Shown in pieces: positions 22,829 through 34,800 of a stretch of DNA of 64,000 nucleotides. Origin of the DNA: Perkinsus olseni (lineage: Eukaryota; Perkinsozoa; Perkinsida). The DNA is taken from positions 1 through 64,000 of the forward strand of contig JABANN010000069.1 in assembly GCA_013115125.1 (NCBI GenBank), in the 5' to 3' direction. The notes under the pieces were generated by a model, which worked only from the letters and a program-made list of their open reading frames with translations, made no database searches and was not told the DNA's origin. Made by a program: the position numbers and the translations under genes. Within the stretch, counting starts at the first letter, position 1, and every line of letters starts with the position of its first letter.

Positions 22829-25042
22829 TTACTACGAAGCTCGAGCGCAATTCCGGAGGCTAGCCAGCGAGGCAGGTCTCGAGTTGAGCTCATTCGAAGT
22901 GGTGCCTTCTAGTGGGTATGGTGATGAGTACACCATGGACGTGGCCATCCTGCGGCCGACGGAAGGGCTCACCAGCGGGAGTGTCGTCCACACGTCGGGC
23001 GTGCACGGCGTCGAGGGGTATGCTGGCTCTGGTATCCAGTGTTACATACTGGACCAGATCAGACGGGCTAGGGAGGAGGGACGTCTTGCAGGAATAGGGA
23101 AAACTTTGGTAAGGCAGTGCATTTTTTTGGTTTTTATTTGCATTTTTTGCCAGGTTTTTGTCCATGCCGTGAATCCCTACGGCATGGTCCACTACCGAAG
23201 ATTTAATGAAGAGAATGTCGATCTGAACAGGAACGCGCTAGAGCCGCATGAGTTTGATTTTCTTGTTAACGAACGGGACCCGAATGTTGCCGGGTATGCT
23301 GCCCCTCGTGAAAGTCGATAATTTCATGTTCCACAGATACGTCGATTTGGACGCCATTTTGAACCCTCGAGAGATGACCATACCCTCGCTTCTCTATAAC
23401 GCGGTTATTCTACTGGCCAGGTGAGTCGGTGGAGTGGCCACGAGGAAGTCTTTTTCATGCTGAGTTTACAAGGCTTGTTCGATGATGAGCGTAGAAAGCG
23501 TGGTGAAGTCACTGTGAAGTGTTGGTGAAGGAACGGTATGAACGACAAAATTATTCACGTAATTGAAGACCCATTGTTACGGAAATATTAGTACTTCGCA
23601 AACGGGTTCTCTGGGTCAGCAGTGGCGGAGGAGAGTCGAGGGGACTGGATACGCTGGAGATAAATCATAACAGCTGCGCTCTAGAAACTCGTCGTGAATA
23701 TCGTTTGCATGGCAGAGCTTCTGGAGTCCTTGATCTCTCACAGGGTAAACTCTCACAGGTACGGCATCAGTCGCGTTAAACGGGCTGTAGTTGGCGCCCA
23801 GTACTGGAAACCTTCTGGACTGTTCTTTGGTGGCCACAAACTGCAACGCTCACACCAGATTTTGACACAAGTAGAGCCGGCCGCCCAGCCTGTTGGGTGT
23901 ACTGCGTCACAGCAGGTCTTCGCGGATCTGAAGATATTCGAGGGAAATTCGACAATAATCGACATCCACACTGGGCTGGGTCCGAGCGGAGTGGATACAC
24001 TCATCACCAGCGACTCTGATGCTGTGAGTTTCGAGGAGGCCTTCGACCAGCAATCAGCGTCCTTGCTTTAGTTCGACTTTTTCTCGGCCCTGGTGAAGTC
24101 GCGAAGTCCCTCGGATGCCCCTCCCGTAGAATGCGTGGGTGCTGACTGCTCGGCAGCGGTCGGAGGGCGCGACCAGCCAGGGTTCGGAGCGGATGTTGTT
24201 CGTGGATACGACATCGTTCGGGGAGATGCTAGCAGCTTTTGGACTCGCAAAAGGCAAGCTTCGACCTCGGATGCGTTTCTTGGTATCTTTCTTCCCGCGC
24301 GAACGAGACCTTGTTTCAGTACCAACGGCACTCGAGTGAGCTGCGTCTCGCAAGAGTTTGGAACGCATAGCACCATTCTGGCCCTGCCCATTATGATCAT
24401 GGAAAATATGGCGTAGGTTGGCGTGAGGGGGGGCTCTTAGGATGCCGATTGAGCAGTTCATGGGGGCGGCGGTGTGACTGAGTTTAAAGTCCAATCTCGG
24501 AGCCCGCTCGGTTGGACTTTCACTCGGTTCTTGTGGACTTTTTTCCAGCAGTGGCGGTGTAGTTGTGGAGAAGTCCCAGCTGATGAGTGTTACGCACATT
24601 ACCTGATCTGTCTGATTGCACTGCATGCCAACCCTACAGAGTGTCTCCAACTGTGCACATCGGCAAGAGCCACTAAGCCGGAACCGTAGGCGTTGGACTA
24701 TTATTTCACAGGCACGCAAATTGCTGCCCATCAGTGTTCTCACCTCACTTTGATACTCCTCTGTAGTATCCCCGTGTTTTCCGATGTAACGTCAATCTAT
24801 GTATGGTCAATCTTACGAAAGGGATCTAAAAACTGATGTAACTGGCGAGACAGACTGTGGCTGAGGAAAGTTCGATCCGAGGGAAGGCTGAGCTGCTTGG
24901 TTGGGTTGGAGCGTTGGCTGTGGCCATTCCCTCGTGTAGGTTCCACTACTCACCTGACGACCACTCGAGGTGGGCTGGGTATAATCGAGATTTTTTTTAT
25001 GTAAGGACTGCTGAATGGAAGCATAGTCTTATCGATAGGTAA
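22829..25042 (+). CDS. M14-like zinc carboxypeptidase, DUF2817 family (first and last exons uncertain)
   Basis: Exon 22829-23108 begins after CCCTCAG with YYEARAQFRRLASEAG and contains TSGVHGVEGYAGS, whose H-x-x-E is the zinc-binding pair of the M14-like fold. After a 45-bp intron (23109-23153) comes VHAVNPYGMVHYRRFNEENV, then DLNRN. Further short introns lead to YVDLDAILNPREM, RYGISRVKRAVVGAQYWKPS and IIDIHTGLGPSG, which supplies the third zinc ligand His. A later exon has QEFGT, the catalytic Glu motif, followed by IMIMENMA. The exon near 24857-25042 ends FYVRTAEWKHSLIDR, matching the family's C-terminal Y-P-x-x-x-x-W motif. All active-site residues are present. The start (an ATG near 22682 is possible) and the exon after 25042 are unresolved. 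Confidence 0.8.
24640..24720 (-). repeat. Dispersed repeat, copy A (inside DUF2817-gene intron)
   Basis: The reverse complement reads GTCCAACGCCTACGGTTCCG then GCTT...CTCTTGCCGATGTGC and ACAGTTGG. It matches 31645-31730 on the plus strand over about 80 bp with few differences. Both copies lie within introns of unrelated genes, in opposite orientation relative to the window. Confidence 0.7.
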
Positions 25043-25049
25043 GAGGGCG

Positions 25050-26220
25050 TGGCTTGAGTGAAGCAGCTTGCTGCTTCTTTCGGCTTCCTTCGACTTTACT
25101 TGGTTTGATATGTTGAACGCAGAACATGTCACGTTTGCAGCAGTTCGGGTTTAGAAAGATAATACTGAACTATCTCGGACTATCCAAGCACTGTCATCAG
25201 CATCTCGGAATTGGCGATGGTCGTCTTTTGATTCTCGATCGCGCTCATCTTGAAGCATCTTTGTCTCTGACGTAAGCGTTAGGTGTTATGTGCATGTGAG
25301 TTTGAAGTCCAACGCCGACACTACCGTTGTGTTTGTTATGCATCTTCTTCCTCAGAGGTTCCCGTCTTTTCTGGGAGGCTGTCGAAGATACCACATGAGC
25401 TACTGAAGGCAAGCTTGATTGTGGACCATCATCAATGTCTGCTTACTGGGTTTCATCAGAGTTTCTTAATAGTGTTCTGTGTGCGAGTGATTTGAGTTCC
25501 AGTGTTATATCGCTGCTCGCAGGAAATGGGGCTTTCAACGCGCTCGTCACCATGGGGGTGGTTCGGGTGAATGATAGGTGTTTGACGAAACTTTTTTGTA
25601 CACTGAATGTTGATGTACCTAGTGTATCGACATTCAGTGTGCAAGAAAGTTTACTGAGGACTGAGCATATTTTCTAAGGAAAAAATCTCGCACGCCCTCG
25701 CCATTTTTTGAAGAGCATCTTACGACGACAATCAAGTTTGTGGAACTGCGAGTGTTCGTAAGAGCTCAAGATGTTAGCGAGAGCCGCTTTGAGTTGAGTC
25801 GAGTCAGAACTTTAGTGTTGTTCTTCCTCCCACGCCTTCCCCGGGATTTTTAAGCCCAGATTCATGTCTTGTCTTGCCTGGGCAAGACAAGCTTGGCCCA
25901 TACTGATGAACCGCCCCGATACAGCGCAGCGACGAGGAGACGGCCCTGAGGCTCTGCTTTCATTCCCGAGGCTGGGCGGTTTATTTCAGGTTTTCAACTG
26001 TTCATATCCTGGGCACATTACGGCGTGATCTCTTATTGCCGCTTGTTGTGGATCGCAGCGAGATGATTGTCAGCTTGACTGCCTCACTGAGCCCGCCTTT
26101 GATAGCCAGGCGTAGGCTTCTGATAAAAACTGTGACGACACAACAAGTATATCCTTTCTCAAAAAATCATCAATATTTCATGATACACCATCGTGCAAAA
26201 AATAATGAAGTAATTAGGGG
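25050..26220. other. 3' flank of the DUF2817 gene; hairpin
   Basis: May hold the last DUF2817 exon(s), which I could not define. 25290-25322 carries TGAGTTTGAAGTCCAACGCC, related to the dispersed repeat at 24.7 and 31.65 kb. 25868-25891 is a perfect 11-bp hairpin (CTTGTCTTGCC, 2-nt loop, GGCAAGACAAG). Confidence 0.4.
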
Positions 26221-26226
26221 GGCTGC

Positions 26227-26671
26227 TCAGGCGAGGAGCGCAGCCCCCACAGCGGCTACGACCAGCCACAGGTTTCTCCCACGACTTCCCGCTGCTCGCC
26301 AGCCACTCGAAGAAGACCTGAGAAAATGGAAGATATCGCAGGCGATCGTAGTAGGAGGGTTCTCACCTTCCCGTTTCTCCTCGTAGTCCAGTGGCAGCCG
26401 ACCCATCCTTAGGACCAGTAGTAGGCGCGACGGTCGCGCTGGTCTGGGGGGTCGTCGTAGACGTAGTGCTACTCGGGGAGAGTAGAGGGTCCTCCCCGGC
26501 AGCTTTTTCGGCCGCCAACTGCTCGGAGATGAGCCCTTCCATCACTGGCCACCAGGTAGGCTCGCTTGGCGCGCCCAGAGCGCGAGCCGGCCTGGACGAG
26601 GAGACAGGAGGGGAAGGGTCTCCGGAAGTAGCGAAGGCGATGAGGCAAACAAAATGAAGGATGCCGATCAT
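26227..26671 (-). CDS. Small secreted Ser/Thr/Pro-rich protein, probably GPI-anchored
   Basis: Two exons, 26367-26671 and 26227-26317, with a 49-bp intron (GGAAG|GTGAGA ... TTCTCAG|GTCTTC, phase 2). The product is about 131 residues. It opens with a signal peptide (MIGILHFVCLIAFATSG), has a Ser/Thr/Pro-rich middle (SPSSTTSTTTPQTSATVAPT), a likely O-glycosylated stalk, and ends in a short hydrophobic tail LVVAAVGAALLA with no cytoplasmic residues, preceded by small residues (SSSSGWRAAGS). This layout is typical of GPI-anchored surface proteins. The ATG at 26671 is chosen over an upstream one because it starts the signal peptide directly. No family. Confidence 0.65.
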
Positions 26672-27074
26672 TGAGTGATATGTCAACTCTGAGAGGAGTG
26701 GAGGAGTCGATGGTAATACCGTCACGGTACTCGCGCTTGCACATTCTAGTGATGCTAAGTGGTTGCGGTCGCGCGGTACAGCGGTCGCGGAGAGGTGATA
26801 GCGCTCGCCCTTAATCGAGCGCTACGTATTTCCATGACCCCTTCTTGCCTCCTGAGGACTCCTCAGTGAGGAGGCGAGAAGGCATCATGAAAATACAGAG
26901 GCGGAGAAATTCCAGAGCGGTTTCTTGAGAGCACCGGCCCGGGTAATATCTCACCGGGAAGTTCTCGGCAGCCCCGGTCAGTCAGCCCTATCGCCGGGCA
27001 GTGTCCTGCGATACTATCCTTTCCTGTAATATACCGGCCTTACTTAGCTCCCATACGAAGGGAAAAGTACATAA

Positions 27075-27530
27075 TCGGCGTGAGAGGCTGTGGCTGAGAG
27101 ACGTGTGGTAGGATCACCATCTGGTTGGGTTGCTGACCATTTCGTGACCGTTCCGTCGTGTATGATGATAACTCGTCAAGTAATTCTCGAGGAGGGCTGA
27201 GTCTGATCGATACTTCCCTTATGTCGCATATATTATGTCGGCCCCACGTTGTGGGGTCTCCACGGTGGGGACTCGTGAGTGGAGTACAGCCTCATCGATA
27301 GGTTACAGGGTGTAGTTTTGTATCTGTCTTTGTTCGGGTCAACTTCGATTGACCTGTCGAGAGCAGCCGCGCTCGCGTCACATGGCCGGTTGAAGACGTG
27401 TGATTCGATTGCGGCTATCATCGAGGACCGCTCCTCTACCTTCATCTGAGTTTTCTGATAGTGTTCTGAGCAGAATTGAGTTTAGTGCTAGTGTTACATT
27501 CCCGCTGAAGGAAAGCTTCGGAACGCGATC
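27075..27530 (+). pseudogene. Decayed copy of the DUF2817 gene 3' part
   Basis: Segments line up in order and orientation with 24855-25500: GGCTGTGGCTGAG, a GGTTGGGTTG segment, ATTCC/GTTCC-TCGTGT, the CTCGAGG..GGGCTG segment, ATCGATAGGT followed by a GGGxGT segment, and TTTTCTGATAGTGTTCTG against TTTCTTAATAGTGTTCTG. Stops and indels interrupt the frame (EEG*V*SILPL), so it cannot encode the peptidase end. It lies about 2.1 kb downstream of the intact gene, beyond the GPI-type gene, and looks like a partial tandem duplication that decayed. Confidence 0.55.
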
Positions 27531-28480
27531 GGAATGGCTTGGCAATCAAGCGATTCGGGCTCCTCGAAAAGCAAGTGCAACGCCCGATCGGATCGGGTCG
27601 CTCGCAGTGGGACAGTAAGTCACTGCCTGTGACGGTGGGACAGTCCCTTTGTCACTGACTATTGATGGTCTTAAGTTAAGACTCTCAACCCTCCTCCCAC
27701 GATGGGAGTCCCACCGCCGGCGGGCCACCGGCACTCTATCATCTCTATCCGATCTCTCCTCGAGTCTTCACCGAGTAGAGGAGTTCATGAGAGTCTTGTG
27801 ACTGATTCGATACTAGTACTTGACTATCACAGTGATAGTATCATTGATAGTAACCTTAGCACCACAACACTCGTCAAGTACTCACTTTCCTCCTTGCGAG
27901 TCTCCGTTTTAGTAGAGGAATTAAATTAAATTCCTCCACTGACACGAGGAACGATGTGAGCTGTTTGGATTGAAAACACGGAGGAACGACGCCGGCAGAA
28001 TGTGCTCGCGAAAGACCTTCGCCGAAAGTTCGAGAGGGCCGACGGCAGGCAAGCCTCTTTAGTCGTACCGTGCGACTAGCGCAATCGATGGATCAAGGTT
28101 CGGCTTAATAGGGACAGGATCGACCGGGCAGACTGCCGTGCTTGAACTCGACGGGCAGACTGCTGTGCTTGAATTCGGCGGGATGTACTCCCACACAACA
28201 GCAAAGCAAAAGTCGACGTCTAACACCGCAGCACTAAAGGGCAGTTTTAAGTGGGGAAGTCTCAAGCGAGAGTTTGTATTGGGCCTAGCGTGGGATGGCT
28301 GAAGACGGCTGTGATAGGTGTGATGGAACCAGAAAGATATGACCAGCCCGGAGTTCGACTCTACCCTTCACAAGGTGGGCCTGATAAATACCTGAAGAAG
28401 GCGAACATTGAAGTATTCAGATTGTGAATACTCCAGACCATCACGTGGGGGCACTACTCCAATACTCCATGAATATCAGA

Positions 28481-28529
28481 CTCATCAGCGAAACTCATTC
28501 TGAATTTCAGAATGAAGATCGCTGATGAG
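28481..28529. repeat. Long hairpin, 11 + 10 bp with 3/3 internal loop
   Basis: CTCATCAGCGA pairs with TCGCTGATGAG; inside, TCATTCTGAA pairs with TTCAGAATGA around a one-base loop. All 21 pairs are perfect. Confidence 0.85.
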
Positions 28530-28752
28530 TGGGCGCGACGATGTTGTGCAAGAGGCCGTGCTGCGCATCTGGGGACGTGGAAGCCGCTATTTGCAGGCAA
28601 TACCGCTGTAACTGTGTCAGCCATAACAAATAAGAAGCATGCATTCGTTGCATCGGGATGGGGTCTGCAACCGAATGACATGATCACGGGAGATTTGGCT
28701 AGAGTTCCAATGAAGATTGCTGCCTTCAAGACGGAGTATTGTTCTGATTCAG

Positions 28753-28795
28753 CGCTTCTGAACTTCAGAAGCGAAGACTTCAGAATCTGAAGTCT
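28753..28795. repeat. Two adjacent perfect 10-bp hairpins
   Basis: CGCTTCTGAA/TTCAGAAGCG (28753-28773) and AGACTTCAGA/TCTGAAGTCT (28775-28795), each with a one-base loop, sit back to back. They share the TTCTGAA/TTCAGA core with the hairpin at 28481-28529, suggesting a related family. Confidence 0.8.
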
Positions 28796-28834
28796 CGGCG
28801 GTCGGCTGCATCTCAGTTTTCAAGAGACTTTGCT

Positions 28835-31800
28835 ATGGATACCCTAGGCACTCTTCCTGCCGGGGCCCAGTGCTGGCACAAGACCGTTCTTTCCACCTCT
28901 GGGAACCACCTCGCTTACCTCAGTACACTCACACTCAACGTGTAGGATGCTCCTGGGTCGTGCACTCTCCGACCTCTCTCCTTAGGATACGCATATCCGA
29001 CCTCACTCCCGTTGACACGCGGGAGATCACATTCGGGAGCGTCAGAGATGAGATGCTCGCTGCTGTTATAAGGTCGGTGAGAGGGTTGATATCTCCTGGA
29101 GAGTAGATCTACCCACAAGGCCTGGCTGGTGGATTCTCGAGGTTGAGCTTGCAACTGATGAACTGATGATATTCATCACTATCATCACACTAGGGGCTCG
29201 CCGCCACATGCTCTACAGAAAACTTGGATCCGCTCTACGATAGGGTTGTCAGCGGTCCACATCGTTAATATACGGACTCCGGTTTGGTCGTCATCTCATC
29301 AAACTGAGCTCTCCATTTTATGCCACTTTCACGACTACAACCATTCTCAATCAATCCCGATTCACTGCGGCTGAGGCTTCATCGTTAGGAACCCGCATGG
29401 TGATGATGAATTTCTGGTGGTATCGTACACCGGTCGAGCGACTCTCGTACGAGTGGAAGGAGGTGGGCCTCCTTTCCTGGAGTCCTCATGGCTGGTCTGA
29501 CTTCTGCTGACAACAGGCTCCCTAGCACCAAGTCCAGGAGCCCAGGAGCCCTTTCAGTTGGCGATGCACGCGGGCTCGTCTCGAAGAACAGAAAGTGTAT
29601 CGGAGATACTTCTCGATTTTGACGCCGGTACGTCCTTCTGTGGTTAGAGCGGTGACTGAGTAGGTCTCCCAATTGCCAGTTGAAGCGGGCGTGTTGTGGT
29701 ACTACCACCATGCGGAGTCGGGTGAACATCAGCTGCGTCACAGGAAGGTTCGTGATCACGGTGAGCATTGAGGCCTCATCGGTCGGCGATGTCGTGGATT
29801 TACGGTATAGCAGTAGGCGCGATGGCTGCCTGGGCGGCGAGTCCCTTCTGCAGGTTCGGCACCTTTGGAGAGGTCGTTTCGGCTTGGCCCACCTAGCCCT
29901 GGGTGGGTGATAAACGAACCTTCGCTCCACTCACTGCTACGAACGTGATAGGTCTCGGCCCCTCAAGAGCCCGGCCGAAGGAGCGTCGAGGCCAACTGCG
30001 GTAAGTCAGTATACCGTTTCTGAAGCGCGATGGTATTCCGTCGCGAAGCTTCGTGAGCTTAGCTACGAGGCCTGACGAGCCTTCTTTCAGACAGTTCTGC
30101 GTCCTCATCATAGTCGAAGGCGGACGCTCGCGTTTGGTTGGTCCAATGGTGGCGTTACCATGATCACAGTGGAGGTTGGAGAGCGGGTACTCAGCGCCCC
30201 TCGAGGGGTGAGTCCCGCCTGCCGAGGTCTATAGCAAGAACAGCAGCGGTGGTCCGCAGAAGCACAAGCAACATCAATGCCTCTCCCGAGAAGGGCACTT
30301 AGACGTGCTCTCCTAGCCGTAGCTTGAGTCTTGTGTCGAACGATGCACCACTTCCCGTGCGTGCTGGACAGAAGTTGGACTTGTTAGCGAATGCCATGCC
30401 CAAGTTGGACATACGGGAAATTCGGACTTGACGTTGACCTCAAACCTAGTCATGAATTTGTTTCGCTTGCCTCTTCACTTGCACGGGAAATGGTGTCGAT
30501 GCACAGTGTGATTCCGAGTTAACCGTGCACCCTACTAAGGGGATGCTGCGGATCCTAAAAGGCCTTGTCGAGCTCTCCTTCTCAGACTGCTGTTGTTGAT
30601 CTAGCTTGGGACCTCCTATCGACGTGCTATATTCTAGCCGCCTACGGTAACGGGGAGATCGTCCTCCTAGATACCTCTGGCAGCGGCCTGGCTGTCGAGG
30701 TGGGGTCTGCCTGTGCGTTCTTCACGTGTAGTTCAGCGTCCAGTGGAGTTGGAAGTGTTGCTCCCCTTGTCGGTCATCGCTCGCAGCCTTGAAATCGATA
30801 AACGCTGTTATACATCCAGCGACGTTCAAGCACTGATGCTCGCGTGTTTCGACTCCAGCTGCCGAGCTCGGGCCAGGGGATTGCTCACCTATAGTTGCCT
30901 CTGAGCTGAGATATGTGGTTTGATACATTTGAAGTCCCGTCGAGGTCCTCAGTGCATCGGATCTGTTCTCAGCAAGATAGATGATATCTTCTCAGTCGTG
31001 CCGCTTCGATGCTGCTACAACACCTATTCGCTCGGTGTTGTGGCAGTGTGGTTCCCGTGGACCCGGCAGTTTCCTGACCGCAGGCGGCAACGGCTCGACT
31101 GTCCTCCAACTTTGGAATGTCAGCAAGAGGGCCCCAGTTGGGGAGATGAAGGTGCGCCCTTCGAGAATCGTATATTGAGCGGAGCGAAGCTGGTCTTGTT
31201 CTCCCTTTTTGATCCGGAACTTGCCTACTGTATTGAACCACTGAATAGCAGATTCACAGTGTGCGTTCTGGGAGAGCTACTCCGGTAGTTTAAAGCCAGC
31301 AGCATCCGGTGAAGGGCGATGGGCGACTTGCGTGTTTCTCCTGTCATTCTCCGTGCTGTTGTTGAAGGTACATGGGAGTGTCGGTGTCAATGCGGCCTGC
31401 TGCCTTCCAGGAGACGGTAATCGGTAGGCCTTACCGTACCTCCTGGCCTTGTCACCATCACCACTCAGGGTCCTCGCAAGCTTCCGCGATGGTGCAGTCG
31501 TCATTATCGACGTTAAAGCTAGAGGTGTCAGAAAAGTCTCTGGATCCAGTATGGTGGCTGGCAAAGGCTTTCGCTGTCACAGTCGTTACTGATCCAATTT
31601 CTCGTCCCTGTCTCCGCCTGCGGTTGATTTTTGAGGGGCGCCGTGGTTTTTGTGAGTTTATAGTCCAACGCCTACGGTTCTGGCTTACTCAGTCTCTTGC
31701 CGATGTGCTCAGTTGGCGACCCGCTGTAGCCTCTGATACACAGAAGCTCCCTTGTTCTTTAGAACGCATAACGCAACGCGACATGAGTGATTTTAGAGGC

Positions 31801-34800
31801 CAAAACGCGAAAACGTTGAGGTGCGATCAACCTGGCTCCGTGGGCGTGCAGGTCATCAGGAGACAGTGTTTGACTGTTCCTTCCACCCAAGAGATCCCAA
31901 CGTCTTCTGTACCGGCAGCTACGATGGATGTGTGAAACTGTGGAGGATGCTCTCTAACATCAACGGTGACGTGGACAGCATTGCTGAGGTTGTTGCGGAG
32001 ATGGTAGGGTGTACCACGGGTTGGTGGCCATTGACTCTGCGGAATTTTACCTGCTTGCTATTGTGGGCTTCCGATGATGTTTTCGCGTCTTTACGACCTA
32101 CTGACTATCTTGCCGTCTTGTGAGTCCTGCGGTACTTCAGAGCGCATCAACTGAAAGTGACGGCGGCCAGCCAGCTGTAGCGAAGAGCAAGTCTACCGTG
32201 TAAGTCTAGCTGTGTCCCCCATCCCAATGCTCAACAGTTGCTATTACGTTTTTGTTTGAAGCTCCATCGTCCATCCATTGGTCCGCAGTCCATCGCTTTC
32301 TGTGATATCGCTGACCCGTATAATGCTCACGTTCACCTATTGTGAGCCACATGACTTCTAAATGAGGGGGTTCTTAGGACGTAATTCTGTTCAAATAGGT
32401 GCGACGCTAGACCGTAGTCCGGCGTTGAGTTGGGCATGCTTAGGTACGGAGTTGATTTCTCTTATTGCGGCCAGAAGATTGCCGGCGTGACTGTCAAGGG
32501 GGAGCTGCATGTTTGGCGTGTCGATACTGGTCAGTTCTTATCTCAAGTCCTCTGCTGTGCTCGGTCACATTCCGATGAGATCCCTATCTCTCCTTCTGAA
32601 GTCAAGAGCCCTGTTCGCTTTGCCTGCGTGCATGCATTCAGAGTATCTCGTCAGGTAGGCGTGTCCTCCTCGTCCCGCCGATCGGTCCCGACCAGCCGAG
32701 TAGCTATCGTGTCTCTTGGTTGAAGGAGAGCTGTGAGAGGTCGGTCATCCTCGAGCCTTGGGTGTGGCATGCTGGAGGATCATCGTGGGCGTTGGCAACA
32801 AAAGAATCACAAATTCATGCGCGTCATTATAATGTCGTTGATATTCCCTCCTTGAGGCGGTCTGCTGGTGGTGGATCGTTGGCGCCTCGGAGGAGCGCCA
32901 TGCGAGGGTACCGATCATAGATCGGCGAATCGCCAATCTTGTTTCCATTATCACCTTCCTCTGTTTTTCTTTTCAGTCCTCATAGTGGATGGATTGCCTT
33001 CGCACGGACTGACGGTAAGGCCCTCGTAGTAGACCAGCTGCAAGGCGGCAGGACTGTCGCTGTCCTCGAGTACTCTTGCGTCTTCGCAAGCTTATCCCCA
33101 ACACGTTACCTCAGTCACCAAAGCCCGGTCTTTGGCGCGGCTTGGACACCCTTCGCCGAGGGTTCGTCTCCTCAACTTTGCACGACAGACCTCGATGGTG
33201 TCGTTCGTGTGTGGAGCATCTCTCCTACTAACGGGGTAACCTAAATCAGTCGGTGTTCCATCATCAACCTCCGTTGTCAGGTTGCACGTATCAGTCATTG
33301 CCTCAGCGGCCATAAAGGAAAGGCCTTCAACGTCTTACCTCACCCACTGCTCCGCGGCATCATAGCGTCAGGAGGGGACGATTCTACCGTACGTCGTCTC
33401 CTGTCAGCCCGTCAAGTTGTCTTCCCTGGCTGAAGCTACTACTGCTGGCGGCTTCCCTAACCACATGTGGCATATTTTAGATCAGAGTTTGGTCGTCTGC
33501 CTCCCAGCCGCGGTGCCTTCGAGTTCTCCATGGCCACCAGTCCAAAGTCCGCGCACTAGCATGGCACCACGAAGTCCCGGCTGTGCTGCTGTCCGGCAGC
33601 TGGGATGGCAAGTCCCCTCTAACGACCACTACTACTCCGAGTTCTCGTAGGCACCATTCGAGTCTGGGATGTTCCGACGGGCTGCTGTCTCCACGTCCAC
33701 TGTGACCACGCCGCTGATGTGTACGGCCTAGCGTCCCACCCTTCGAGGCCGTTCCTGTTCGTTAGTAGGGCCGATGCCTTGAGAGGTGAGGGAGGGTGTC
33801 GGTCTCAGGCACTTCCCGCGATTCGACGATCAAGTGCTCCACCACTGAGTGGCTCTGCCGCCTGCCGATCGTCTGCGCTCTGTTCGCCGAGGATCCCGTG
33901 GCCGAGCTTGCCAGTTTCATTTCCACCGACGACCGGGACGCGATCCTCAGGGAGTTCCTAGACGTAGCGTCGCTTCAGCGAGACGAATACCATCTCATGT
34001 CGACCTTGCCTCTTCGGCAAGTCATGGCACCTTTCGGTCCCACACAAGGCTGCGTCATCTCGCGTTATGGGTGACACTTATTATTTGGGCTAGATCGTCG
34101 ATTCGCGATGGGTTCGCTGATTTCGTCACGCATCCTTCGCATTTGTGAAGAAGGGACATCCCTGGGAAGTCACGGTTCATTCTCAGTGTTCGCCGGAAGC
34201 TTTCCCCGGCAAGCCCGTCCCATACACGAGTCTTTACGGCCCGGGGTCTGCTCGGCTACTTGAAGAACTCCGGAGTCGCGATCGTGACCCTTTGCGTGAT
34301 GCCGTGGACATAGTGAGTTGGCCGGTCCTTCCTTATGGAGCCGCGTCGGTTATGTGTTATCTCGACCGATTCGCGCTCTTACTGTCACATCAGAGCTAAT
34401 GTAGATTACAGCCTGTAACTTATCTGAGCTCTGACGGCTTCGACGGGCCCCGCTCCAATATCCACCAGCAGTCAGACTGTCTGACTGAGCCAAGTCTCTC
34501 AGTTGTCATTCTTCGTCTACCGAAGAGGAGTTGAAGATATCGCCGATGTTGTTCGAGGCCTGCTTGGAATCCCTAGGCAGCACGATGGCCCGGGGGAGTA
34601 TGTCCCCGAGGAGGACATAGAGGCAGCCTGCTCGAGTCGCGCATACACCGCCCTTGCCGCTGCCACCACCGCACCCTCTGTCGTGGGTAACCTGGTGGGG
34701 CGTGGATAGTCATCGAAGTAAACCCATTCGGGCAGGTATCGGAGCTCCTCGGTTGCAGGACGCGAGAGGGCACTTTAGCGTTATGCCGGAGAGCAGGCCC

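Larger units (their letters stand above)
26750..28830. other. Intergenic region rich in short inverted repeats
   Basis: No intact gene. It holds the decayed DUF2817 3' copy (listed separately) and many small palindromes, for example the ATCACAGTGAT core near 27827, an AATTTAATT palindrome near 27919, and the hairpins at 28481-28529 and 28753-28795. Open frames here are interrupted by these palindromes. Confidence 0.45.

Noticed and set aside
29385-30111. Long minus-strand open frames, Arg-rich
   Set aside because: They lie opposite the WDR17 region, lack motifs and have shadow-like composition; I prefer the plus-strand gene even though its exons here are unresolved.
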